This document shows positions 1 through 6,478 of a stretch of 15,454 nucleotides of DNA, one piece after another; position 1 is the stretch's first letter, and each line of letters begins with the position of its first letter. Position numbers and translations under genes: made by a program. Origin of the DNA: Actinobacteria bacterium UBA7422 (lineage in GTDB: Bacteria > Actinomycetota > Actinomycetes > S36-B12); contig DKME01000120.1 in NCBI GenBank assembly GCA_002469525.1, positions 6,764-22,217 of the forward strand, read 5' to 3'. The notes below the pieces were generated by a model, which saw nothing but the letters and a program-made list of their open reading frames with translations, was not told where the DNA came from and made no database searches.

Positions 1-1
1 A

Positions 2-103
2 ACCTCAAGTAATGAACTTCAAGCAGTGATTCAATATTGGGACGAGAACGATCAACCCTCCACAGCTTTTTCTGTGACTGTGTCTTGTGAGCTGTATCTG
101 TGA
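2..103 (+). CDS. C-terminal end of an unidentified upstream gene (partial)
   Basis: One forward frame is open from the window edge to a TGA at 101-103 and encodes 33 residues ending in SCELYL; the other two forward frames stop at 10-12 and 27-29. The stop lies 10 bases before the hflX start, as expected for a gene transcribed together with hflX. The piece is too short to assign a family. It could also be non-coding DNA that is open by chance. Confidence 0.35.
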   Translation, partial: TSSNELQAVIQYWDENDQPSTAFSVTVSCELYL

Positions 104-113
104 TACTTAGTCC

Positions 114-1514
114 GTGAGTGACTCAAACCCGGGCCAAGACATCAACGTCAGTCTTGAACTTGAACAAAGACAAGGTCTCAAGCGGGTAGCTGGGCTCTCC
201 ACTGAGCTAAAGGACATAACCGAAGTTGAGTACCGGCAAATCAGACTGGAACGAGTGGTTCTCGCCGGTGTCTGGACCAGCGGAACCAGTGTTCACGCTG
301 AGCGTTCACTTCGCGAATTAGCGCTGTTGGCAGAAACGGCAGGATCAGAGGTTGTTGACGGAGTAATCCAGCGGCGAGATGCCCCAGATTCAGCCACCTA
401 TCTAGGTTCAGGCAAAGTCAAGGAGCTTGCGTTGATCGTGGCAGAAACGGGAGCAGACACGGTGATCTGTGACGGTGAACTGACGCCGGGTCAACTGCGG
501 CAACTGGAAAATATTGTAAAAGTGAAAGTCGTTGATCGAACCTGGCTGATTTTGGATATTTTTGCCCAGCACGCGAGAAGTCGGGAGGGTAAAGCACAAG
601 TTTCATTGGCTCAGATGCAATATTTGCTCCCTAGATTGCGTGGTTGGGGTGAGTCTCTTAGCCGTCAGGCTGGTGGCCGCGCGGGTGTCAGTGGAGGTGT
701 GGGGACCCGCGGTCCGGGGGAAACAAAGATTGAGACTGATAGACGCCGTATTCGGGCTCAAATGACAAAATTGCGCCGGGAACTCAGGTCACTTGAAGCC
801 ACCCGTCGAACCCAGAGAAGCGCACGCGAAGCATCAGGGATCTCCACGGTCGCTCTGGCGGGTTATACAAACGCAGGTAAGTCAAGTGTTCTTAATGCAC
901 TAACAGGAGCGGGAGTACTTGTTCAGGATGCACTCTTTGCAACTCTTGACCCAACGGTGCGCAAAATCAAGGCACCAAGTGGCAAGGAATTCACTCTGGC
1001 AGACACTGTTGGATTCGTGCGACACCTGCCACATGACCTAGTCGAGGCGTTTAGATCGACGTTAACAGAAGTGCAAGAAGCAACGTTGATCGTTCACGTG
1101 GTCGACGGATCAGATGAGGATCCATTCGGCCAAATCTCTGCGGTTCGAGAAGTGTTGAATGAAATTGGCGCTGGGGATATTCCCGAGTTGATCGCGATAA
1201 ATAAAAGTGACATCGCAGATCCCCTGGATATAACTTCCATTCAGGGTTCATTCCCAGATTCGATCGTGATTAGCGCCGCGACGGGTGCTGGGCTTGAAGA
1301 CTTACTTAACCGTATTGACGGCGCGCTGCCGCAAAATCTGATCTCAATAAATGTCACGATTCCCTACAGCAGAGGAGACTTGATTTCACGGATTCATGAA
1401 TCTGGTGAGCACATCAGTATCTGCCACGTTGAAGCGGGCAGCGATGTTAGTGCGTTAGTACCGCCGGCACTGGCAGCAGAAATCGAAAGTCAAGGATTTC
1501 TGCGTGCCGGTTGA
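114..1514 (+). CDS. hflX: GTPase HflX
   Basis: HflX is a TRAFAC-class GTPase that binds the 50S subunit and splits or rescues stalled 70S ribosomes under stress. The 466-residue protein has the family layout. An N-terminal HflX domain (about 45-180) ends in a glycine-rich linker near 186-206 containing GTRGPGETKIE. The G domain follows, with P-loop GYTNAGKS (250-257), G3 DTVGF (297-301) and G4 NKSD (363-366), then a short C-terminal domain. The GTG at 114 is chosen because an in-frame TAG at 108 blocks any longer form and no better start follows; no clear Shine-Dalgarno sequence precedes it. The gene overlaps the helicase gene by 11 bases, suggesting cotranscription and perhaps coupled translation. 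Family assignment is firm; the physiological role is taken from characterised homologues. Confidence 0.96.
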   Translation: MSDSNPGQDINVSLELEQRQGLKRVAGLSTELKDITEVEYRQIRLERVVLAGVWTSGTSVHAERSLRELALLAETAGSEVVDGVIQRRDAPDSATYLGSGKVKELALIVAETGADTVICDGELTPGQLRQLENIVKVKVVDRTWLILDIFAQHARSREGKAQVSLAQMQYLLPRLRGWGESLSRQAGGRAGVSGGVGTRGPGETKIETDRRRIRAQMTKLRRELRSLEATRRTQRSAREASGISTVALAGYTNAGKSSVLNALTGAGVLVQDALFATLDPTVRKIKAPSGKEFTLADTVGFVRHLPHDLVEAFRSTLTEVQEATLIVHVVDGSDEDPFGQISAVREVLNEIGAGDIPELIAINKSDIADPLDITSIQGSFPDSIVISAATGAGLEDLLNRIDGALPQNLISINVTIPYSRGDLISRIHESGEHISICHVEAGSDVSALVPPALAAEIESQGFLRAG

Positions 1515-3474
1515 CATTGATCCACAGGAATTGCTTCTCAAGACAGTACAAGCCTTTAATGGGACAGAGCGAGTGGGTCAACAGAACATGGTGGCGACAA
1601 TCGTTGAGGGACTTGAGGCTGGGGGCCACCGAATAATTCAAGCGGGTACTGGCACCGGAAAGTCCCTCGGCTATTTGGTGCCTGCGGCTGCCCACGCGCT
1701 CAGCGAAGGTGGCAGCACCGTTGTGGTGTCAACGGCGACAATTGCCTTGCAGCGGCAGCTCATGGAAAAGGACCTTCCGTTGCTTGCTTCAACCGTTAAA
1801 TCAATATACGGAATCGACCTGACGTTTGCTGTGCTTAAAGGCCGAAACAACTATGTGTGTCTTCAGAAATTGCATTCTTCTATCCCCGATCCTGAGGGGG
1901 AGGCGCTCTTTGACGTCAGCAGGGGGTTTTTGGGTGATCAAGCTGTAGCCGTGCGCGCGTGGGCAGAGGAGACGGAGTCCGGGGACAAGGACGATTTCGG
2001 GGACGACATTGATCCACGGGTGTGGCGAGCTTTTTCTGTCAATCGGCGGGAATGCGTGGGGGAGTCCAAGTGTGCATTTGGAGAGGATTGTTTCACCGCT
2101 CAGCGCAGATTGCAGGCACAGTCGGCTCACATAGTTGTTACAAATCACGCCTTGCTCGCAATTGATGTCGTGGAAGGCATCCCGATCTTGCCAGAGCACG
2201 ACATCGTTGTGATCGATGAAGGACACGAGATCGTTGACAGGGCTACCGGTGCAATCACCATTGAACTCAATGCGGCTTCAGTTGATAGGGCCGTATCGCG
2301 TGTCAATTCCCAGGTCAGCGATCGCACCATGGATCTCATGGTGGACGCACAATCGTCCTTTGAAGACGCGCTGTTGGGTGCTTCCGACCCTACGAGTGGC
2401 CTGACTCGATTAAAGTTTCTCGATTCGGAGTTACTCCTAGCCCTCACCCTTATTCGGGATTCGAGCCACGCGGGTATCTCTGAAATGTCTCCCCAAAAGG
2501 GCGAGGACCCCGATGTTGCGGCGCGAAATCAGCGGGCTCGCGGCGGATTAGAAGAACTACACGACTATGCGGGCACGCTTATTTCCCAGGGCAATGATTC
2601 GGTGCTGTGGATTGATCATGATGGAAAGCCTCCGACCTTGCACAGTGCGCCATTAAGCGTGGCTCACCTGTTGCGCGACAGGCTCTTTGCTGAAAAATTT
2701 GCCGTGGTGACGAGTGCGACACTGACTACCAGTGGGAACTTCGACTCCATTACTTCCGCGCTGGGCCTTGATTCAGATAAGAGAACCGAAGCAATTGATG
2801 TGGGCTCGCCATTTGATTACGGCCAGCAGGGGATCCTTTACGTTGCAGCGGATCTCCCGCCACCGGGTCGTGACGGTCTAGACATGACAAGCCTTGATGT
2901 CATGGGTGAACTCGTGGAGGCCGCCGGCGGACGAACTTTGATTTTGTGTTCGTCATGGAGGGCCGTTGACAAAGCAGCTGAGTACCTTCGGGTTCGTTGC
3001 GATACGCCCGTGCACGTTCAGAAAAAAGGTGAGTCGGTGTCGTTGCTCGTTGAACGTTTTGCGGCCGATCGGGAGTCAACACTGATTGGCACGCTCTCGT
3101 TGTGGCAGGGAGTCGATATCCCCGGCGATTCCTGTATCCAGGTGATCATTGATCGTATTCCTTTTCCCAGACCTGATGACCCGGTTATGTCGGCTCGCTC
3201 AGCACGGGTCGACGAATCAGGCGGATCAGGATTTCAGTCCGTCACACTCCCACGGGCCGGTTTGCTGCTCGCCCAGGCGTCCGGAAGACTCATTCGGACG
3301 GGAACAGATAAAGGGGTTGTCAGCGTACTGGACTCACGACTTGCAAACTCCGGGTACGGAACAAGCTTGCGAAAAAGTATGCCGCCCATGTGGTTTACGA
3401 CAGATCGAACTACTGCAATGAGTTCGCTACAAAGACTTCGAGGTGAATCAGAAGAATGGGAAGGTCAAGGCTAA
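1504..3474 (+). CDS. dinG: DinG-type ATP-dependent DNA helicase with Fe-S cluster
   Basis: This is an XPD/DinG-type superfamily 2 helicase of 656 residues, expected to unwind DNA 5' to 3' and resolve D-loops, R-loops or forks. Visible motifs are Walker A GTGTGKS (48-54), DEGH box (238-241), LWQGVDIPG (533-541) and motif VI QASGRLIR (591-598). Four cysteines, C119, C184, C190 and C196, match the spacing of the 4Fe-4S ligands in Escherichia coli DinG, so the iron-sulfur domain looks intact. The GTG at 1504 lies inside the 3' end of hflX in another frame. No LexA box is visible within the 3' part of hflX, so unlike E. coli dinG it is probably not directly SOS-controlled, despite being next to lexA. 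The dinG name describes the family; strict orthology is less certain. Confidence 0.93.
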   Translation: MPVDIDPQELLLKTVQAFNGTERVGQQNMVATIVEGLEAGGHRIIQAGTGTGKSLGYLVPAAAHALSEGGSTVVVSTATIALQRQLMEKDLPLLASTVKSIYGIDLTFAVLKGRNNYVCLQKLHSSIPDPEGEALFDVSRGFLGDQAVAVRAWAEETESGDKDDFGDDIDPRVWRAFSVNRRECVGESKCAFGEDCFTAQRRLQAQSAHIVVTNHALLAIDVVEGIPILPEHDIVVIDEGHEIVDRATGAITIELNAASVDRAVSRVNSQVSDRTMDLMVDAQSSFEDALLGASDPTSGLTRLKFLDSELLLALTLIRDSSHAGISEMSPQKGEDPDVAARNQRARGGLEELHDYAGTLISQGNDSVLWIDHDGKPPTLHSAPLSVAHLLRDRLFAEKFAVVTSATLTTSGNFDSITSALGLDSDKRTEAIDVGSPFDYGQQGILYVAADLPPPGRDGLDMTSLDVMGELVEAAGGRTLILCSSWRAVDKAAEYLRVRCDTPVHVQKKGESVSLLVERFAADRESTLIGTLSLWQGVDIPGDSCIQVIIDRIPFPRPDDPVMSARSARVDESGGSGFQSVTLPRAGLLLAQASGRLIRTGTDKGVVSVLDSRLANSGYGTSLRKSMPPMWFTTDRTTAMSSLQRLRGESEEWEGQG

Positions 3475-3476
3475 GG

Positions 3477-3501
3477 GCCACGTCCATTAGACCTAAGTGG
3501 C
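3477..3501. terminator. Possible weak bidirectional terminator between dinG and lexA
   Basis: The 32-base gap between two convergent genes holds the inverted repeat GCCAC (3477-3481) / GTGGC (3497-3501). Inside it, CCATTA can pair with TAAGTGG with one bulged base. There is no run of T on either side, so this is a weak candidate supported mainly by its position. Confidence 0.35.
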
Positions 3502-3506
3502 AATGG

Positions 3507-4232
3507 TTACAACTTACGCAGCACCGAGACAACTTTACCGAGAATCTGTGCGTGGTCACCTAAGATCGGCGTGAATGCCGGGTTGTGGGGCATGAGCCAC
3601 ACGTGTCCATCTCTTTGCGTGAACGTCTTTACGGTGGCTTCATCGTCGAGCAGCGCGGCAACGATATCCCCATTTTCACAGCTTGGTTGACGCCTGATCA
3701 CAACCCAGTCGCCGTCACATATCGCTGCATCGATCATTGAGTCGCCAACAACTTTCAGACTAAATAGTTCACCGTGCCCGACGAGATCAGTCGGAAGCGG
3801 CAACATTGCTTCAACAGACTGCTCCGCCACAATCGGATTACCAGCTGCAATTCGACCGAGTACTGGAACTTGGGTCATTGAATCATGCGATCGGGCTTGG
3901 TCGTGTCGTATGTCTGGGTCGGATCCCGTGTCCATATGTGAATGTGTGTCCGGTGCCAAGACAAGAGCCCGGGGGCGATTGGGATCAATGCGCAGGTAGC
4001 CGGCGCGTTGCAGATTCTTGAGTTGATGAGCGACCGAGCTCGGACTGGTCAGGCCCACCGACTCGCCAATTTCACGGACACTGGGCGGATATCCCCGTTG
4101 CGCAGTGGTCTCGCGGATCATCGAAAGTATCGCGCGTTGCCGATCAGTGAGTTCACTACGTGTCGGATCGTGCAATTGTGTGACAACACTCGGTGTTGAG
4201 GATTGTGCGGGCTTGTGAATTCGACCGGCCAT
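3507..4232 (-). CDS. lexA: LexA repressor, master regulator of the SOS response
   Basis: LexA represses DNA-damage genes and cleaves itself when RecA is activated on single-stranded DNA. The 241-residue protein has an N-terminal winged helix-turn-helix (about 25-92, with SVREIGESVGLTSPSSVAHQ as the recognition region), a linker, and an S24 peptidase domain. The self-cleavage bond is A130-G131 (in GRIAAGNP), the nucleophile is S165 (GDSMIDA) and the general base is K202 (EATVKTF), so it should be fully active. The ATG at 4230-4232 is preceded by AGGAG at five bases. The promoter overlaps a LexA box, indicating autoregulation. The divergent LysM gene is the usual partner in actinobacteria and Bacillus. 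Confidence 0.98.
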   Translation of the reverse strand: MAGRIHKPAQSSTPSVVTQLHDPTRSELTDRQRAILSMIRETTAQRGYPPSVREIGESVGLTSPSSVAHQLKNLQRAGYLRIDPNRPRALVLAPDTHSHMDTGSDPDIRHDQARSHDSMTQVPVLGRIAAGNPIVAEQSVEAMLPLPTDLVGHGELFSLKVVGDSMIDAAICDGDWVVIRRQPSCENGDIVAALLDDEATVKTFTQRDGHVWLMPHNPAFTPILGDHAQILGKVVSVLRKL

Positions 4233-4349
4233 TGTTACTCCTATTCGATGCGCTGCTTCTATGTCGTATGTGTATTCCTGTGGTGCGTGCGGTGACTGGG
4301 CCTCATGACCAAAGACTTCACGGGAATGTCAGACCCTTCTGGTGTAGTC

Positions 4350-4378
4350 AGGTTAGCTCACAGCGCGACACGAATCAA
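4350..4378 (-). promoter_or_regulatory. Predicted lexA promoter
   Basis: Read on the minus strand, TTGATT (4373-4378) and TAACCT (4350-4355) are separated by 17 bases. The match to the sigma-70 consensus is moderate but typical of actinobacteria. The -35 element overlaps the LexA box by four bases, so bound LexA would block RNA polymerase. The implied leader is about 110 bases. Confidence 0.5.
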
Positions 4379-4390
4379 ACACATGTTCGA
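4375..4390. promoter_or_regulatory. LexA (SOS) box at the lexA promoter
   Basis: TCAAACACATGTTCGA differs at one position from a perfect TCGAAC-N4-GTTCGA palindrome, the LexA box of actinobacteria and Bacillus. It overlaps the predicted lexA -35 element and lies 8 bases upstream of the divergent LysM-gene -35, so it may act on both genes. Confidence 0.85.
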
Positions 4391-4397
4391 AATATGC

Positions 4398-4426
4398 TGG
4401 ACGTGTCGCGAGCATGATGCTATAAA
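4398..4426 (+). promoter_or_regulatory. Predicted promoter of the LysM gene
   Basis: TGGACG (4398-4403) and TATAAA (4421-4426) are separated by 17 bases. Transcription would begin near 4433, inside the second LexA-box-like palindrome, giving a leader of about 30 bases with GAAAGG (4449-4454) eight bases before the ATG. Confidence 0.5.
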
Positions 4427-4442
4427 TCGTACATTAGTTCGA
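4427..4442. promoter_or_regulatory. Second, weaker LexA-box-like palindrome at the LysM gene
   Basis: TCGTACATTAGTTCGA keeps the right half GTTCGA exactly and TCG-AC of the left half. It sits directly after the predicted -10 element and covers the likely transcription start, a classic operator position. It is weaker than the 4375-4390 box, so lower affinity is expected. The call rests on pattern and position. Confidence 0.55.
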
Positions 4443-4462
4443 ATAACCGAAAGGCTTCCCCA

Positions 4463-4858
4463 ATGAATGCTTACACACCTACAACGTCAGCCCGTACAAC
4501 GTCAGCCCGCTCATACGATGCCCCATTAGGCACGCCTCATTTCGTTCATGGTTCACCGAATACAGCCGTAGTCCTCACGACTAGAGGTCGTATTGTCCTT
4601 GGATTAACATTGACATTTCTGGCACTTTTCGTCTGGGTTGTTCTCGGTAGTGGAACGGCAGATGCTTCTGCTCAAACCGACGGAGCGGCGACGGCGGTGG
4701 TGGTTGTTCAGCCAGGTGAGAATCTGTGGTCAATTGCCCAGAGCGTTGATCCCGGTTCTGACCCTCGGGATTTAGTCCTGCGGATTAGAGAATTAAATGA
4801 CCTAGGTGCAGCGCACGTCTTCCCCGGACAGTCGCTAATAGTCCCCCTCTCCAGTTGA
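4463..4858 (+). CDS. Membrane-anchored LysM protein, probable SOS-induced division inhibitor (YneA/ChiZ-like)
   Basis: The 131-residue protein has a Thr/Ser-rich cytoplasmic N-terminus (1-40), one membrane segment (about 43-63, starting TTRGRIVLGL) and a single LysM domain outside (about 79-129, with GENLWSIA and the closing FPGQSLIVPL). LysM binds peptidoglycan. Genes of this build located next to lexA include Bacillus subtilis yneA, Mycobacterium tuberculosis Rv2719c (ChiZ) and Corynebacterium divS, which delay division after DNA damage. Here the gene is divergent from lexA and has LexA-box sequences at its promoter, so the same role is inferred. No catalytic domain is seen. The ATG at 4463 has GAAAGG at eight bases. 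The N-terminal coding sequence contains a perfect 15-base tandem duplication. Confidence 0.85.
   Translation: MNAYTPTTSARTTSARSYDAPLGTPHFVHGSPNTAVVLTTRGRIVLGLTLTFLALFVWVVLGSGTADASAQTDGAATAVVVVQPGENLWSIAQSVDPGSDPRDLVLRIRELNDLGAAHVFPGQSLIVPLSS
4480..4509 (+). repeat. Perfect 15-base tandem duplication in the LysM gene
   Basis: TACAACGTCAGCCCG occurs twice without a gap (4480-4494 and 4495-4509). It adds five residues (TTSAR repeated) in frame to the cytoplasmic tail, and looks like a recent replication-slippage event. Confidence 0.95.
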
Positions 4859-4885
4859 GTTGGAGGAGTCTTTTAGGGTGGAACG

Positions 4886-5605
4886 GTGCTCAAACGTAGA
4901 TTTCGTACTGGCGTGATGTTGTCAATCCTGGGGACTCTTTTATTGGGGTTTTTTGTTACCCCAACATGGGCGGCGCAGTCGGATCCGAGCTGGAGCACAA
5001 GAGGTGATTCGCGAGCTTGTAGTGCACCGATCTCCTATGACAAGGTCAGTTCTAAAGGGCCAGGTGTGGGCCGGAGAGTGTTGGTAATTGGGGATTCATT
5101 GACAAGGGATTCACGACAAATGTTGACTAAGTCACTTAAACGCTCCGGCTGGAATCCAACAATCAGATGTTTTGGCGGGAAGCGAATTGACTGGGGTATG
5201 CAGCAGATTCGAGCCCAGCGGGCGTGGGTTGGGTTGCCAGAAATAGTGATAGTTGCTTTGGGCACCAACGACATGCGTTGGATTGACACGGCGACGACCA
5301 AAACTCGAATAGAGAAAATACTCGATCAGTTAGGACCCAAGAGATCCGTGCTCTGGGTCAACCTCTACGGGGGAAATGGGGATCGATTCAGCAAATCAAA
5401 ACAAGCCTGGTTTAACAAAACACTTGCCAAGATCGCTTCCAAGCGGGGCAACGTCAGTGTTCTAGCGTGGGCGGGTAAGGCAAAGCAGGCAAAAATTCCC
5501 ATGTCTGGCCCCCTTCACTATGCGCATAGAGGACTCGTTACACGTACAAAATTCACCGTGGATGCACTTAATCGCATTCATGGGCAGATTCCACCAGCAA
5601 TGTAG
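4886..5605 (+). CDS. Secreted SGNH/GDSL-type hydrolase downstream of the SOS LysM gene
   Basis: The 239-residue protein has a signal peptide (basic MLKRR, hydrophobic stretch 11-26, likely cleavage near A29/A30) and an SGNH fold. Block I is GDSLT with nucleophile S71, block III is GTND with N128, and the closing histidine is in LHYAHRG (H211 or H214). The Asp normally three residues before the catalytic His is absent (SGPLH). Substrate is unknown; relatives remove acyl or acetyl groups from lipids or cell-wall glycans. The GTG at 4886 is preferred over ATG 4916 because it supplies the positively charged signal-peptide start. AGGG lies seven bases before it and a stronger TGGAGGAG lies at 4861-4868. 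The gene starts 27 bases after the LysM stop with no terminator between, so it is probably cotranscribed from the SOS-controlled promoter. Confidence 0.82.
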   Translation: MLKRRFRTGVMLSILGTLLLGFFVTPTWAAQSDPSWSTRGDSRACSAPISYDKVSSKGPGVGRRVLVIGDSLTRDSRQMLTKSLKRSGWNPTIRCFGGKRIDWGMQQIRAQRAWVGLPEIVIVALGTNDMRWIDTATTKTRIEKILDQLGPKRSVLWVNLYGGNGDRFSKSKQAWFNKTLAKIASKRGNVSVLAWAGKAKQAKIPMSGPLHYAHRGLVTRTKFTVDALNRIHGQIPPAM

Positions 5606-5659
5606 CAACACGCCGGTGCGAATAGGTTGCATAACCCGATGAGATCCATTAGATTCATA

Positions 5660-5706
5660 CCCCTAGATGTAGTAGTAAGACCTTAGTGTTTGTCCACAGG
5701 TTGTGT
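5660..5706. promoter_or_regulatory. Candidate NrdR box pair upstream of nrdR
   Basis: The first box, 5660-5675, contains the core CTAGATGTAG and matches about 10 of 16 positions of the known NrdR consensus acaCwATATaTwGtgt. A weaker second box, 5691-5706, ends in TTGTGT and matches about 9 of 16. Their 31-base spacing equals three helical turns, the usual NrdR arrangement. It would let NrdR repress its own operon. The second box overlaps the first DnaA-like box and the predicted -35 element. Confidence 0.45.
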
Positions 5707-5718
5707 TTTGGTTATACA
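5690..5718 (+). promoter_or_regulatory. Predicted nrdR-nrdJ promoter
   Basis: TTGTCC (5690-5695) and TATACA (5713-5718) are 17 bases apart, each matching four of six consensus positions. The leader to nrdR would be about 135 bases. Both elements fall inside DnaA-box-like sequences. Confidence 0.4.
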
Positions 5719-5775
5719 CAGGATGTGGCGAAAACACACAGGTTGGTTGCAAATCGTCCACAGGTAATCCACAGA
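5690..5775 (+). repeat. Phased array of five CACAG units, four of them DnaA-box-like
   Basis: TTGTCCACA (5690-5698) is an exact actinobacterial DnaA box. TTATACACA (5712-5720), TCGTCCACA (5754-5762) and TAATCCACA (5765-5773) are each one base from a DnaA-box consensus. A fifth CACAGG begins at 5737. The CACAG starts are 5695, 5717, 5737, 5759 and 5770, spaced 22, 20, 22 and 11 bases, so all lie on one face of the helix. The likeliest meaning is DnaA binding at the ribonucleotide reductase promoter. Confidence 0.6.
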
Positions 5776-5833
5776 GGAGATACAACTCCTCACGGATGTT
5801 ACGCAAGTGGACTAAGTGACACATGGTGCGTAA
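5774..5833 (+). promoter_or_regulatory. Inverted repeats in the nrdR leader
   Basis: Two inverted repeats lie between the CACAG array and nrdR: GAGGAG (5774-5779) / CTCCTC (5786-5791) with a six-base loop, and TTACGCA (5799-5805) / TGCGTAA (5827-5833) with 21 bases between. Neither is followed by a T-run, so they are not obvious terminators. The second could be an operator or an RNA stem near the ribosome binding site AAAGGAG (5845-5851). No known riboswitch was recognised. Confidence 0.35.
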
Positions 5834-5862
5834 GTCAATGAAAGAAAGGAGTTACCCAAGTC

Positions 5863-6354
5863 ATGAAGTGCCCGTTTTGCCGTGAGGAAGACTCCAGAGT
5901 AATTGATTCACGCACAATTGAGGAGGGGCTTGCCATTCGTCGCCGCCGCGAGTGCGGGCAATGTGGGAGGCGTTTCACCACGTCGGAGGTTGCGGCTTTG
6001 GCTGTTGTGAAGCGTAGCGGTGTCAGTGAACCATTCAATCGGAGCAAAGTAGTCAGTGGAGTCAAAAAGGCATGCCAAGGAAGGCCCGTATCCGATGATC
6101 ATCTTGCACTACTTGCACAACGCGTCGAAGATTTTCTCCGGGCCACCGGCAATAGTGAAATCCCTGCCCAGGAAGTGGGACTTGCCATTTTGGCGCCACT
6201 CCGCGAACTCGATGAAGTGGCCTACCTTCGTTTCGCTTCGGTATATCGATCATTTGACACCCTCGAAGATTTTGAAGCCGAGATTGCCCTCCTTCGAGCC
6301 GAAGGTGAACCCACAGGAAGAGAACCGGTCCAAATTTCACGAACCAACACCTAG
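5863..6354 (+). CDS. nrdR: Transcriptional repressor NrdR
   Basis: NrdR is a zinc-ribbon plus ATP-cone protein that senses ATP/dATP and represses ribonucleotide reductase genes. The 163-residue protein has the family's normal length. The zinc ligands are C3, C6, C31 and C34 (MKCPFC and CGQC), and the ATP-cone spans about 46-136, opening with VVKRSGVSEPFNRSKV. The ATG at 5863 has AAAGGAG at 11 bases. It is followed 124 bases later by nrdJ with no terminator between, so the pair is probably one operon. Possible NrdR boxes stand in its own promoter region. Another forward frame also stays open across much of this gene by chance. Confidence 0.97.
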   Translation: MKCPFCREEDSRVIDSRTIEEGLAIRRRRECGQCGRRFTTSEVAALAVVKRSGVSEPFNRSKVVSGVKKACQGRPVSDDHLALLAQRVEDFLRATGNSEIPAQEVGLAILAPLRELDEVAYLRFASVYRSFDTLEDFEAEIALLRAEGEPTGREPVQISRTNT

Positions 6355-6478
6355 TTGCCTACAACAATTGAATTCCTTACAACAAGTAAATACTGAATCG
6401 AAAAACGAAACTTCCCGGAAGCCGCCCCAGACAGGTACACCTGCGCAGGGCATGACAACAATCCAGAAAGGCACGACC

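Noticed and set aside
4878..4916. 12-codon leader peptide from GTG 4878 ending TGATG at ATG 4916 of the SGNH gene
   Set aside because: The geometry suggests coupling, but starting the hydrolase at ATG 4916 would remove the basic part of its signal peptide, so GTG 4886 is more likely.
5690..5775. Chromosomal replication origin
   Set aside because: DnaA-like boxes are present but there are no dnaA, dnaN or rpmH genes, no AT-rich unwinding region, and the boxes sit on a promoter.
5606..5862. Cobalamin riboswitch controlling nrdR-nrdJ
   Set aside because: No B12-box sequence was found, and a riboswitch that shuts off a B12-dependent enzyme when B12 is present would make little sense.
6056..6478. 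N-terminal extension of NrdJ reading through nrdR in another frame
   Set aside because: The stretch overlaps the well-supported nrdR gene, has no NrdJ-like sequence, and a good ribosome binding site precedes the ATG at 6479. The open frame is chance.
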